A DNA stretch of 64,000 nt from positions 28,340 through 92,339 of the forward strand of contig NZ_JAUQWH010000015.1 in assembly GCF_030757795.1 (NCBI RefSeq), read 5' to 3'. This DNA is from Actinoplanes oryzae. GTDB taxonomy: Bacteria; Actinomycetota; Actinomycetes; Mycobacteriales; Micromonosporaceae. The notes beneath the pieces were generated by a model. The model was not told where the DNA came from. It saw only the letters and a list, made by a program, of their open reading frames with translations, and ran no database searches. Positions 33,658 to 42,143 of this stretch are shown in pieces; the stretch's first letter is position 1, and the number at the start of each line of letters is the position of its first letter. Made by a program: the position numbers and the translations under genes.

Positions 33658-34422
33658 CTACGGCTGAGGCGTGCCGAACCCCGCGGCCTGCTGTGCCCGT
33701 TCGTGCTCGGCGGACAGCGCGGCCCACACGACCTTCCCGCCGGGCAGCGCCAGCGAGCCCCAGCGCTCGGCCACCGAGTCGATGAGGAGCAGGCCCCGGC
33801 CCCCGTACGACGTGGCCGGCACCGGGCTCCCGGTGAACCGCGGGATCGTGGCGTCCTCGTCGCGCACCGCCACGAGCAGCAGCTCGCCGCGCCGGGACGC
33901 GAAGACGGTCATCGCCGTCCGGGAGTGCGCGACCACGTTGTTGACCAGCTCGGTGACGACGATGCACGCCGGACCGGCCAGCGTCACGAGGTCCCACCGG
34001 GCGCACGCCTCGGCGACGAGCTCGCGGGACCGCCGCGCCGCCCCGATCACCGGCTCCAGCGTCACGCTCAGGAAGTCCGCGGGGTGTGGCCGGCCCAGCT
34101 CCGCCAGCGCGGCCTCGACGCCGGGCTCGGTCCGCAGCCCGGTGGCGTGCCAGCCGTCCTGCCCGGCGCCGGTGCAGAGGACCAGCCGGGACCCCGGCCA
34201 GCCGGCGGCCTGCCGCGCCACGTCGGCCAGGACGCCCGTGGCCTCCGGCGCGCCGAGCGTGAGTCCGCGCACGTCGACCACCATCGCCTCGGGCTGCCCG
34301 CCGAGCACGCCGAGCAGCGCCGCCCGGACCGCCGGGGCGGACCCGGCGTCGAGCACGCCGTCCAGCCGGACGACCGGAAAGGCGTGCCCGCCGTCGACCC
34401 GATGTCGGACCTCACTCGGCAT
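33658..34422 (-). CDS. STAS-like domain fused to RsbW-type ATPase
   Basis: 254 residues. Residues 1-105 form a STAS-like domain (FPVVRLDGVLDAGSAPAVRA ... MVVDVRGLTLGAPEATGVLA) but the position normally occupied by the phosphorylatable Ser or Thr of anti-anti-sigma factors reads LTLGAPEATG, so a regulatory Ser is not evident. Residues about 125-245 are an HATPase_c kinase domain with CIVVTELVNNVVAHSRTAM, VRDEDATIPRF and SYGGRGLLLIDSVAERWG. A substrate-like and a kinase-like partner-switching module in one chain is unusual. No sigma factor is adjacent. Confidence 0.82.
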   Translation of the reverse strand: MPSEVRHRVDGGHAFPVVRLDGVLDAGSAPAVRAALLGVLGGQPEAMVVDVRGLTLGAPEATGVLADVARQAAGWPGSRLVLCTGAGQDGWHATGLRTEPGVEAALAELGRPHPADFLSVTLEPVIGAARRSRELVAEACARWDLVTLAGPACIVVTELVNNVVAHSRTAMTVFASRRGELLLVAVRDEDATIPRFTGSPVPATSYGGRGLLLIDSVAERWGSLALPGGKVVWAALSAEHERAQQAAGFGTPQP

Positions 34423-34630
34423 GATCGCTCCCCTGAGGACTGTGCAGCGCAGTGGAGATCAGCGCCGTGATCCCGCGCGGAGACGTGAAGCCCCATTCTG
34501 CATAACGCGTACGATTTTCGCATTACCGGCGCGTGACCGCTTTACCGGTCAATGCGCTTTTCGCGCCATAAGTGGCTGTTGACCATCGAGCTGTACCCCC
34601 TGGATCCGGGGTCATGCCGCGATCGGGCGG

Positions 34631-35512
34631 TCAGCGTGCGGCCGGGTGCAGGGCCGGCTCGGCGTGCGGGCGGGTGTGGTGATGGTGCTGCGGCTCGGCG
34701 TAACGGGTGAGGGCCACCACCGCGGCCAGCGTGATGACGAATCCGACCCCCGCGAGCCACTCGCGGCCCGGGTGGATGCGGTCGCCGAGCAGGGCCAGGC
34801 CGACGATGGCGGCCGGGACGGCCCCGGCGGCGTCCATGGCGGCCACGGCGGCCGTGGTGGAGCCCCGCTGCATGGCCAGGCCGAGCAGGAGCTGGCCGAC
34901 GATCGAGTGCGCCACGAGCAGCCAGAGCAGCGGGCTGCCGCACAGACCCGCGAACGTGTGCTCGGTCGCCAGCGGCCGGGCCGCGATCGCCGCCGCGGAG
35001 AAGGCCACGCCGGCCAGGGAGCCGAGCACGACCGAGCCGAGGGCGCCGTGCAGGCGTACCGAGAAGAAGCCCAGCACCCCCAGCAGCGCGAGGGCGACGG
35101 CCAGGCCGGCCAGCCCCGCCGTGCCCAGCTGGCGGGCGGGCGCGGGCTGGGCCGAGACGACCAGCGCCGTGATGCCCGCCAGCAGCAGGCCCAGGAGGGC
35201 CACCTCGGCCGCCGGCAGGCTCCACTTCAGGATCAGGACGCCCAGCAGCGCGGTCACGCCCAGGCCCGCCGCCACGCTGGCCTGCACCAGGAACAGCGGC
35301 AGGTCGCGACGGGCGAGGAAGGCCAGCACGAAGCCCAGCACCTGGCAGCCCAGGCCCAGCAGATACGTGCGGTGGCCGGCCAGACGCACCAGCAGCTGCG
35401 GGTCGAAGGTGTGATGCACGGTGGTGCGCGTCGCGGCGACGGACTGCAGCAGGTTGGCCACGCCGTACGCCGCGATCATCGCGGCGAGGAAGATCCAGCC
35501 GGCCGAGATCAC
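34631..35512 (-). CDS. DMT-superfamily (EamA-like) membrane transporter
   Basis: 293 residues from a GTG, with about nine or ten transmembrane helices in two homologous halves, the EamA pattern. Helix 1 is ISAGWIFLAAMIAAYGVANL. The C-terminus is a soluble His-rich tail (YAEPQHHHHTRPHAEP), which could bind metal. Substrate unknown; typical members export amino acids or metabolites. The next gene, hisN, ends 21 bp upstream on the same strand. Confidence 0.8.
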   Translation of the reverse strand: MISAGWIFLAAMIAAYGVANLLQSVAATRTTVHHTFDPQLLVRLAGHRTYLLGLGCQVLGFVLAFLARRDLPLFLVQASVAAGLGVTALLGVLILKWSLPAAEVALLGLLLAGITALVVSAQPAPARQLGTAGLAGLAVALALLGVLGFFSVRLHGALGSVVLGSLAGVAFSAAAIAARPLATEHTFAGLCGSPLLWLLVAHSIVGQLLLGLAMQRGSTTAAVAAMDAAGAVPAAIVGLALLGDRIHPGREWLAGVGFVITLAAVVALTRYAEPQHHHHTRPHAEPALHPAAR

Positions 35513-35532
35513 CAGGCGAGTTTATGGCGTCC

Positions 35533-36336
35533 TCAGCGGCGCCCGCGGGCCAGCCGCTCCAAAACATCTTCGTGCAGATGGCCGTTGGTCGCGATCGCGC
35601 TGCCGTCGCCGGGGGCCGGGCGGCCGGTCAGGTCGGTGATGCGCCCGCCCGCCTCGGCGACGATCGGGATCAGCGCGGCGACGTCCCAGAGCGAGAGGTC
35701 CGGGTAGACCATCGCGTCCACGGCGCCCTCGGCGAGCAGCATGTAGCCGTAGAAGTCGCCGTAGCCGCGGCTGCGCCACGAGTCGCGCATGAGGCCGAGC
35801 ATGGGCTCGAGGTAGCCCGCCTTCTCCCAGTCGGGGAGGCTGGCGTAGGCCAGGCTCGCGTCGGCCAGCCGGCGCACCGAGGAGACGGTGATCCGCGTGG
35901 CGGCGCGCTGGTGCTTGCCCGCGTAGGCGCCGTGCCCGATGGCGCCCCACCAGCGCCGGCCCAGGGCGGGCGCCGACACCAGCCCGGCCACCGGCCGGTC
36001 GCCCTCCAGCAGGGCGATCAGCGTGCCCCAGATCGGGACGCCGCGGATGAAGTTCTTGGTGCCGTCGATCGGGTCGATCACCCAGCTCCGGTTGCCCTGC
36101 CCGGCGGGCGCGGTCGTGCTGCCGAACTCCTCGCCGATGACGCCGTCGCGGGGCCGGGCGCGCGCCAGGGTGGCCCGCAGCGCCTGCTCGACCGCGGTGT
36201 CGGCGTCCGAGACCGGGGTCAGGTCCGGCTTCGACTCGACCGCCAGATCGAGCGCGCGGAAGCGGTCCATCGAGATCGCGTCGGCGGTGTCGGCCAGCAG
36301 GTGCGCCAAGGCCAGGTCATCGGTGTACGGCACCAT
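35533..36336 (-). CDS. hisN: Histidinol-phosphatase, inositol-monophosphatase family
   Basis: 267 residues from an ATG whose A overlaps the final A of the rsgA TGA stop. Mg-binding motifs of the IMPase fold are all present: GVIGEEFGS, WVIDPIDGTKNFIRGVP and WDVAALIPIVAEAGG. In actinobacteria this form is HisN, removing phosphate from L-histidinol phosphate in histidine synthesis (cytoplasmic), although a role on other small phosphates cannot be excluded. It is the third gene of an aroA-rsgA-hisN run with no gaps. Confidence 0.88.
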   Translation of the reverse strand: MVPYTDDLALAHLLADTADAISMDRFRALDLAVESKPDLTPVSDADTAVEQALRATLARARPRDGVIGEEFGSTTAPAGQGNRSWVIDPIDGTKNFIRGVPIWGTLIALLEGDRPVAGLVSAPALGRRWWGAIGHGAYAGKHQRAATRITVSSVRRLADASLAYASLPDWEKAGYLEPMLGLMRDSWRSRGYGDFYGYMLLAEGAVDAMVYPDLSLWDVAALIPIVAEAGGRITDLTGRPAPGDGSAIATNGHLHEDVLERLARGRR

Positions 36337-37388
36337 CACTCCATCTGGTCGCGCGGGTCGAGGTCGCCCGCCCGGCTGCTCAACAGGCGGCGGTAGGAGG
36401 CGAGCCGCCGCGGATCGGCCTTACCCGCCGCCACCCAGGCGTCCAGCGCGCAGTCGACGTCGGCCGCCGTGTGGCCGCAGTTGGGCGGGCAGTCGACCGT
36501 ACCCTCGACCAGGTCCGGGAAGCCGTGCAACAGGCTGTCGGCGCTCACGTGGGCCAGGCCGAAGCTGCGGATCCCGGGCGTGTCGACGATCCAGCCCGGG
36601 TCGCCCTTCCGGCGGACCCGGGGCAGCCGCAACGCCACCGCGCTGGTCGACGTGTGCCGGCCCTTGCCGACCGCGCTCACCACGCCGGTCGCCCGCAGCG
36701 CGTCGGGCACCAGCCGGTTGACGAGCGTGGACTTGCCGACGCCCGAGTGGCCGACCAGCACGGAGATGCGATCGGCCAGGTGCTCGCGCAGCTCGGCCAG
36801 GTCGCTCTCCGGCTCCACCAGCACGTACGGCAGGTCGAGCTCGGCGTAGTAGCCGAGGACCTGCGCGGGGCCGGCCAGGTCGGCCTTGGTCAGGCAGAGG
36901 AGGGGCTCGACGTCGGCGTCGTACGCGGCGACCAGGCACCGGTCGATGAAGCCCGTCCGCGGCTGCGGGTCGGCCAGCGCGCTCACGATGACCAGCCGGT
37001 CGGCGTTGGCCACGACCACGCGCTCGAGGCGGCCCTCCGGCGTGGTGTCGTCGTCGTCCGCCGTGCGCCGCAGCACCGAGGTGCGCTCGCTGATCCGGAC
37101 GATGCGGGCCAGCGCCCCGGGCGCGCCGGAGACGTCACCCACCAGGGACACCCGGTCGCCGACCACGACCGACTTGCGGCCGAGCTCCCGCGCGCGCATG
37201 GCGGTGATCAGCTCGTCCTGGCTCTCGGCATCCTCGCGGACGCAGCCGTAGCGGCCCCGGTCCACGGTGATGACCAGCGCCTCCACGGCGTCCTCGTGCT
37301 TGGGCCGGGTCCTGGTACGCGGACGGGACGACCGGCCCGGCCGGACCCGGACGTCGTCCTCGTCGTACTCCCGCTTGCGTGCCGGCAG
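36336..37388 (-). CDS. rsgA: Ribosome small-subunit-dependent GTPase A
   Basis: About 350 residues. RsgA assists 30S maturation and hydrolyses GTP. The circularly permuted GTPase motifs occur in the characteristic order G4-G1-G3: CLTKADLA, GHSGVGKSTLVNRL, then DTPGIRSFGL. The C-terminal zinc site is CPPNCGHTAADVDCAL. The conserved actinobacterial N-terminus (REYDEDDVRVRPGRSSR) begins just after the aroA stop, yet no ATG, GTG or TTG lies between that stop and it. The best start is the CTG at 37388, six bases after AGGGAG; the next GTG would delete about 40 residues including the conserved start. Downstream it overlaps hisN by one base. Confidence 0.88.
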   Translation of the reverse strand: MPARKREYDEDDVRVRPGRSSRPRTRTRPKHEDAVEALVITVDRGRYGCVREDAESQDELITAMRARELGRKSVVVGDRVSLVGDVSGAPGALARIVRISERTSVLRRTADDDDTTPEGRLERVVVANADRLVIVSALADPQPRTGFIDRCLVAAYDADVEPLLCLTKADLAGPAQVLGYYAELDLPYVLVEPESDLAELREHLADRISVLVGHSGVGKSTLVNRLVPDALRATGVVSAVGKGRHTSTSAVALRLPRVRRKGDPGWIVDTPGIRSFGLAHVSADSLLHGFPDLVEGTVDCPPNCGHTAADVDCALDAWVAAGKADPRRLASYRRLLSSRAGDLDPRDQME

Positions 37389-37390
37389 GA

Positions 37391-38749
37391 TCAGCTCCCT
37401 GTCATCTGCGCCGACCCCGGGGACTTCGCCGGCCCCGGGGACGCGGCGGTCACCAGGCCGGCCCAGAGCTCGGGGAACTCGGGCAGGGTCTTGGACGTAC
37501 ACGCTACGTCGGTCAGCTCGACCCCGCTCACCGCGAGGCCGATCACCGCCGCGGCGTGGGCCATCCGGTGGTCGGCGTACGTCTCGAAGGACGCGCCCCG
37601 CAGCGGCCCGGGGGTGATGTCGAGCCCGTCGTGGTGCTCGGTGACCTCGGCGCCGACCTTGCGCAGCTCGCGGGCCAGCGCGGCGATCCGGTCGGTCTCG
37701 TGGCCGCGGATGTGGGCGACGCCGCGGATCGACGACGGCCCGTCGGCCAGGGCGGCGAGCGCGGCGATCACCGGGGTGAGCTCGCTGACCTCGGACAGGT
37801 CGGCCTCGATGCCGTGCAGCCGGGTGGTCCCGCGCACGGTCAGCCCCTCGTCGCCCTGCTGCACCCGGGCGCCGATCCGGGTCAGCAGGTCGGTCAGGGT
37901 GTCGACGGGCTGCCAGCTCTCCCGCGGCCAGCCGGACAGGGTCACGGCGCCGCCAGTCACCATCGCGGCGGCGAAGAAGGGCGCCGCGCCCGACAGGTCC
38001 GGCTCGATCACCCACGTGTGGCCGCGCAGGGTGCCGGGCTCGACGCGCCACACGTCGGGCACGCTCTCGTCCACGACCGCTCCGGCGGTGCGCAGCATGT
38101 GCGTGGTCATGCGCAGGTGCGGCGCGGACGGCACGGGCGGGCCCTCGTGCCGCAGCACCAGCCCCTTGGCGAAGCGCGGCGCCGAGAGCAGCAGGCCCGA
38201 GACGAACTGGCTCGACCCGGAGGCGTCGATGACCGCCTCGCCCCCCTCGATCCCGCCCGCCCCGGCCACGGTCAGCGGCAGCCCGCCGGTGGGCGAGGCT
38301 TCGAGGGTCGCGCCGAGCGCCCGCAGCGCGTCGAGGATGGGACGCAGCGGCCGGTTGCGCGCATGCGGGTCGCCGTCGAACTCGACCGTCCCGGAGGCCA
38401 GCGCGGCCACCGGGGGCAGGAAGCGCATGACGGTGCCGGCCAGCCCGACGTCCACGGTGGCGGGCCCGTGCAGCGGCCCGGGCGTCACGGTCCAGCTCTC
38501 CTCGCCGGCCGGACTCTTTCCCCCGGTCGTGTCGACGGTCGAGCCCAGGGCCGTGAGGGCGGAGGCCATCAGCGTGGTGTCGCGGGCCCGCAGCGGGCGC
38601 ACGATCGTCGAGGGGCCGTCGGCGAGCGCGCTGAGCACCAGGGCGCGAGCGGTCATCGACTTGGAGCCGGGCAGGCGCACGGACGCCGTGACCGGTCCGG
38701 TGGCCACGGGCGCCGTCCAGGGGCGGGCTGCTGCTGTCACGGCTCTCAT
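37391..38749 (-). CDS. aroA: 3-phosphoshikimate 1-carboxyvinyltransferase (EPSP synthase)
   Basis: 452 residues from the ATG at 38749 (MRAVTAAARPWTAP). The enzyme joins shikimate 3-phosphate and phosphoenolpyruvate in the shikimate pathway. Both halves of the inverse alpha/beta barrel are present, with the substrate-binding stretches LPGSKSMTARALVLSALADG, LAGTVMRFLPPVAAL, DGDPHARNRPLRPILDALRA, and the C-terminal YADHRMAHAAAVIGLAVSG. The usual Asn of S-K-S-x-T-N-R is Ala here (SKSMTARAL). It heads a tight operon with rsgA and hisN; the SRAP gene at 38820 is divergent. Confidence 0.95.
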   Translation of the reverse strand: MRAVTAAARPWTAPVATGPVTASVRLPGSKSMTARALVLSALADGPSTIVRPLRARDTTLMASALTALGSTVDTTGGKSPAGEESWTVTPGPLHGPATVDVGLAGTVMRFLPPVAALASGTVEFDGDPHARNRPLRPILDALRALGATLEASPTGGLPLTVAGAGGIEGGEAVIDASGSSQFVSGLLLSAPRFAKGLVLRHEGPPVPSAPHLRMTTHMLRTAGAVVDESVPDVWRVEPGTLRGHTWVIEPDLSGAAPFFAAAMVTGGAVTLSGWPRESWQPVDTLTDLLTRIGARVQQGDEGLTVRGTTRLHGIEADLSEVSELTPVIAALAALADGPSSIRGVAHIRGHETDRIAALARELRKVGAEVTEHHDGLDITPGPLRGASFETYADHRMAHAAAVIGLAVSGVELTDVACTSKTLPEFPELWAGLVTAASPGPAKSPGSAQMTGS

Positions 38750-38819
38750 TCTGCCGGGTTGTCCCGACACCGGCCGTACGGGTCAGCGGGTTGCTGGCGT
38801 ACGGCGTACTGTCGGGCCC

Positions 38820-39503
38820 ATGTGCGGGCGTTACGCGACGACGAAGAGCGAGGCGGACCTGAGCCGGCTCTTCGACGCCGTGCCCGTGGCGGAGGCGCCC
38901 GCCCCGAGCTGGAACGTGGCGCCCACCGACCCGGTGCCCGTGGTCCGGGTGTCGAGCAGCCACGCGGCCCGGGTGGTCGACACGGTGCGCTGGGGCCTGC
39001 CGGGGCACAAGGGCACGATGATCAACGCGCGGGCCGAGACGGTCGACCGGCTGCCCGCCTTCAAGTCCTCGTTCGAGCGGCGGCGCTGCCTGGTGCCGGC
39101 CGACGGCTGGTTCGAGTGGGTGCGCGACGGCAAACGCAAGCAGCCCTTCTACATGACGCCGCGCGACGGGTCGGTGCTCGCCTTCGCGGGGCTCTGGACG
39201 CGGCGCGAGGGGACGATGACCTGCGGCGTCATCACCACCGCGGCGCTCGGTGACCTGTCTCGCGTACATGATCGGATGCCCTTGATCCTCCCGCCCGCGC
39301 GGTGGGACGAGTGGCTGGCCGCCGACACCGCGGAGCCCGGCCTGCTGCGGCCGCTCACGGCCGGCGAGCTCGACACCCTGATCGAGGTACGCCCGGTGGG
39401 CGCGGCCGTCGGCAATGTGCGCAACAACGGGCCGCAGTTGACAGCTCCCGCTCCCGCGTCTCCCGCGCTCGCGCCGCCCGCTCTCGAAGGGACGCTGTTC
39501 TGA
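38820..39503 (+). CDS. SOS response-associated peptidase (SRAP/YedK, abasic-site DNA-protein crosslinker)
   Basis: 227 residues from an ATG that places the catalytic Cys at position 2 (MCGRYA), as required after Met removal. Other SRAP landmarks are NVAPTDPVPVV, INARAETV, RRCLVPADGWFEWV and SRVHDRMPLIL. YedK/HMCES proteins form a stable thiazolidine with abasic sites in single-stranded DNA and shield them. It is divergent from aroA, the same arrangement as Rv3226c in mycobacteria. Confidence 0.92.
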   Translation: MCGRYATTKSEADLSRLFDAVPVAEAPAPSWNVAPTDPVPVVRVSSSHAARVVDTVRWGLPGHKGTMINARAETVDRLPAFKSSFERRRCLVPADGWFEWVRDGKRKQPFYMTPRDGSVLAFAGLWTRREGTMTCGVITTAALGDLSRVHDRMPLILPPARWDEWLAADTAEPGLLRPLTAGELDTLIEVRPVGAAVGNVRNNGPQLTAPAPASPALAPPALEGTLF

Positions 39504-39769
39504 TCGTCATGATCAGATGAACATCCGTGGGCGCGCTCCCATGGATTGCGAAAACGGACCATGTCCGAATTCGCCGGAACGCCGTGCCAGGTGACGGTAT
39601 TCGCCCGGGTATGGCACGTTCCGTTACTGGAAAGTTTGTTGGGAAATAGATAAGCCCCTTGTTCCCGCTCTTCTCCGTGCGGTAGAAAACTGCGCCGGCG
39701 TGGTGACGGTTCGTACCGTGCGGACCGCGGCACCACAGCCCAGCCGGCACCCACGGGGGAGGTGGGCTG
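39504..39769. other. Intergenic region upstream of the WhiB gene
   Basis: About 266 bp, relatively AT-rich in places (for example gaaagtttgttgggaaatag around 39630-39650), consistent with promoter DNA for the WhiB gene. No clear -35/-10 pair, operator or small ORF can be singled out. Confidence 0.4.
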
Positions 39770-40165
39770 ATGACACGCGCACGTATGCCGCGTCCACACG
39801 AGGTGGCTATCGCACGCCGTGATCCACGGCTGCTGGAGGCTCTCGACGAGCGCCGGTCCGACGAGGCCTGGCGCACCCGCGGCGCCTGCCGCACCGTCGA
39901 TCCGGAGACGTTCTTCCCGGCGCCCAACGAGCCGACCGAGGGCGCCGTCGCGCTCTGCGGCTCGTGCGACGTCCGGGGGGCCTGCCTGGCCTGGGCCCTG
40001 CAGGTCGGCGACTGCCACGGCGTCTGGGGCGGCACGACGCCCCGCGAGCGGCGGGCCATGCTGATCGCCTGGCGCGAGCGGGTCCAGCCGAACGGCGACC
40101 CGGTCGACGACGGCCCGGACGAGGCGGACCGCAAGCTGCTCACGCTGGAGTCGACCGCACGCTAG
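39770..40165 (+). CDS. WhiB-family transcription factor
   Basis: 131 residues with Cys40 (RTRGACRTVDPETFFP), Cys63, Cys66 (ALCGSCDVRG) and Cys72 (ACLAWAL) as expected for the [4Fe-4S] cluster, plus an extra Cys82 next to the DNA-related turn (GDCHGVWGGTTPRERR). The longer N-terminus (about 30 residues before the first Cys) and acidic tail differ from WhiB1-type proteins; I cannot assign a subgroup. It acts as a redox- or NO-sensitive regulator with a sigma factor. Confidence 0.88.
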   Translation: MTRARMPRPHEVAIARRDPRLLEALDERRSDEAWRTRGACRTVDPETFFPAPNEPTEGAVALCGSCDVRGACLAWALQVGDCHGVWGGTTPRERRAMLIAWRERVQPNGDPVDDGPDEADRKLLTLESTAR

Positions 40166-40175
40166 GTTGGTTCCC

Positions 40176-40880
40176 GTGCGGGAGCTCGAGATCACCACGC
40201 CCCGGGGCACGGCGCGGGTCCGCATCACGGATCCCGCCGCTGCTCCCGGGGCGTTGCTCGTCCTGGGGCACGGCGCCGGCGGCGACGTCGACGCGCCCGA
40301 CCTGACCGCCGTCCACGACGCCGCGGTGGCGGCGGGGGTGAGCGTGGCCCTGGTCACCCAGCCCTACCGGGTCGCCGGCCGCCGGGCGCCCGCTCCCGCC
40401 ACCCACCTCGACGAGGCCTGGACCGCGGTGGTCACCGCGCTGTCCTCTCCGCTGCCGCCGACTGCGTCTTCCCTGCCGTCGACCGCTTCTTCCCTGCCGT
40501 CGGCCGCCTCGCCGCTGCCGCTGACCGCCTCGCCGCTGCCGCTGACCGCCTCTTCTCTGCCGCTGATCGTCGGTGGCAGGTCCAGCGGGGCCCGAGTGGC
40601 GTGTCGCACTGCCTCCGCTGTCGGTGCTGCCGGTGTGCTCGCGCTCGCCTTCCCGCTGCACCCGCCGGGCAAGCCGGAGAAGAGCCGGGCCGGGGAGCTG
40701 TCGCCGACCCTGCCCACCCTGGTCGTCAACGGCGACCGGGACCCGTTCGGAGTGCCGGTGGCCAGCGGAAACGTGTCGGTCGTCGTGCGTCCCGGCGCCG
40801 TGCACGACCTGCGCAAGGACCTGCCCGGCACGGCCGCCGCCGTGGTCGACTGGTTGCGCCGGAATGCGTGGGCACACTGA
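40176..40880 (+). CDS. Alpha/beta-hydrolase-fold protein with an in-frame tandem-repeat insertion
   Basis: 234 residues from a GTG; TTG at 40167 is possible. N-terminal strand-turn LLVLGHGAGGDVDAPDLTAV (oxyanion-like HGAGG), nucleophile elbow GGRSSGARVA with Ser, Asp in VVNGDRDPFG, and His in RPGAVHDLRK outline a dienelactone-hydrolase/KANL3-like fold. Between residues about 90 and 130 a Ser/Leu/Pro/Thr-rich block (repeating TASSLP and TASPLP) is inserted between strand and nucleophile elbow. The corresponding DNA is a short tandem repeat. Activity and substrate are unknown. Confidence 0.75.
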   Translation: MRELEITTPRGTARVRITDPAAAPGALLVLGHGAGGDVDAPDLTAVHDAAVAAGVSVALVTQPYRVAGRRAPAPATHLDEAWTAVVTALSSPLPPTASSLPSTASSLPSAASPLPLTASPLPLTASSLPLIVGGRSSGARVACRTASAVGAAGVLALAFPLHPPGKPEKSRAGELSPTLPTLVVNGDRDPFGVPVASGNVSVVVRPGAVHDLRKDLPGTAAAVVDWLRRNAWAH

Positions 40881-40892
40881 TCGATGCCACTC

Positions 40893-40918
40893 GGAATGCG
40901 GACAGGGGGTTCTCGGTT
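40893..40918 (+). promoter_or_regulatory. SigR-type promoter (GGAAT-N18-GTT) upstream of sigR
   Basis: GGAAT at 40893-40897, 18-bp spacer, GTT at 40916-40918. This is the consensus for SigR/SigH of actinobacteria (GGAAT - 18 or 19 bp - GTT). Transcription should begin near 40925, giving an untranslated leader or an alternative long SigR. This implies the sigma factor controls its own gene. Confidence 0.75.
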
Positions 40919-41159
40919 ACACCACCCGGAAGGCTGTACGTCGGAAGGGGTACCTCAGGTGCATGCCGGAACAGGTTTCGCCGCGCGGGGCGGTCTCCAC
41001 GCCCGCAAGGTGCAGGAGCTTCTGCATTCCCCGGAGTGGCCCGCCGCGACGTCCCCGGCGGTCACGCCATCGGTGAGTGTCAGCACACCGGCGGTTTTCG
41101 AAACCGTCAGCGGGGCACTACCCGTATCCTCGGCGGGGCAGTCGAGGGGAGAGGTGCGG

Positions 41160-41792
41160 GTGACGCCAGCAGAGCGGACCAGCAGGACCAAGCGGAGCGC
41201 GCGGACCGACGAGGACCGGGCACGCTTCGAGCGTGACGCCATGCCCTTCGTGGATCAGCTCTATGCTGCCGCGCTGCGCATGACGCGGAACCCGGCCGAC
41301 GCCGAGGACCTGGTGCAGGAGACGTTCCTCAAGGCGTTCTCCGCGTTCCACCAGTTCGAGGAGGGCACCAACCTCAAGGCCTGGCTCTACCGCATCCTGA
41401 CCAACACCTACATCAACTCCTACCGGCGCAAGCAGCGGCAGCCCGTCCAGGCGCCCACGGAGGAGATCACCGACTGGCAGCTCGCCTCGAGCGAGTCGCA
41501 CACGTCGCAGGGCCTGCGCTCGGCCGAGACCGAGGCGCTGGACCGGCTGCCCGACAGCGACATCAAGGACGCGCTGCAGCAGCTGCCCGAGGAGTTCCGT
41601 CTCGCCGTCTACCTCGCCGATGTCGAGGGTTTCTCGTACAAGGAGATCGCCGACATCATGGGCACGCCCATCGGCACCGTCATGTCGCGCCTGCACCGCG
41701 GACGCCGTAACCTGCGCAAGATGCTCGAGCAGTACGCGTCCGACCGCGGTGTCACCCGCACGTCCGGCGCTCCCGCCGCACAGGAGGCGTGA
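41160..41792 (+). CDS. sigR: Thiol-stress ECF sigma factor SigR/SigH
   Basis: 210 residues from the GTG at 41160 with AGGGGAG 8 nt upstream. Region 2 is [20 protein letters not shown] ... [19 protein letters not shown] and region 4 is [20 protein letters not shown] ... [20 protein letters not shown], both classical group 4 sigma features. It transcribes thioredoxin and thiol-metabolism genes on disulfide stress. It is translationally coupled (GTGA) to an anti-sigma gene with the RsrA zinc pattern, which fixes the identity. The frame is open further upstream, and a GTG at 40959 with GGAAGGGG 8 nt ahead would give a form with 67 extra N-terminal residues, like the long SigR-prime of Streptomyces. 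Confidence 0.93.
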   Translation: MTPAERTSRTKRSARTDEDRARFERDAMPFVDQLYAAALRMTRNPADAEDLVQETFLKAFSAFHQFEEGTNLKAWLYRILTNTYINSYRRKQRQPVQAPTEEITDWQLASSESHTSQGLRSAETEALDRLPDSDIKDALQQLPEEFRLAVYLADVEGFSYKEIADIMGTPIGTVMSRLHRGRRNLRKMLEQYASDRGVTRTSGAPAAQEA

Positions 41793-42076
41793 GCGACATG
41801 AACGACGACGACCAGAAGGCCGACTGCGACGTCGTGATCAGCGAGGTGTATCTCTACCTCGACCTGGAGTGCAGCGACGAGCGCCGCGCGCTGATCAAGC
41901 ACCACCTCGACGACTGCTCCGACTGCCTCCGGGAGTACGGCATCGAGCACGAGGTCAAGGCGCTCGTCGCCCGCTGCTGCGGCGACGAGACGGCGCCCAA
42001 GGAGCTGCGCGAGCGCATCAAGATCAAACTGAGCGAGCACGTCGTCGAGGCCGAGAGCCACGAGTACCTGCCGTAA
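41789..42076 (+). CDS. rsrA: Redox-sensing anti-sigma factor RsrA (ZAS family)
   Basis: 95 residues from a GTG overlapping the sigR stop by 4 bp. The ZAS signature is His39-x3-Cys43-x2-Cys46 ([14 protein letters not shown]), with Cys13, Cys63 and Cys64. This reproduces Streptomyces RsrA (Cys11, His37, Cys41, Cys44, Cys61, Cys62) with a uniform shift of two. In the reduced, zinc-bound state it holds SigR; disulfide formation, in RsrA between the equivalents of Cys13 and Cys46, releases it. Being cotranscribed makes a negative feedback loop with SigR. Confidence 0.95.
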   Translation: MSDMNDDDQKADCDVVISEVYLYLDLECSDERRALIKHHLDDCSDCLREYGIEHEVKALVARCCGDETAPKELRERIKIKLSEHVVEAESHEYLP

Positions 42077-42143
42077 CGACCCTCGGCGCCCCGGACACCC
42101 GGGGCGCCGCCGGCTCCCGGCGGTTCCACGCCCAGAGCTCGTG

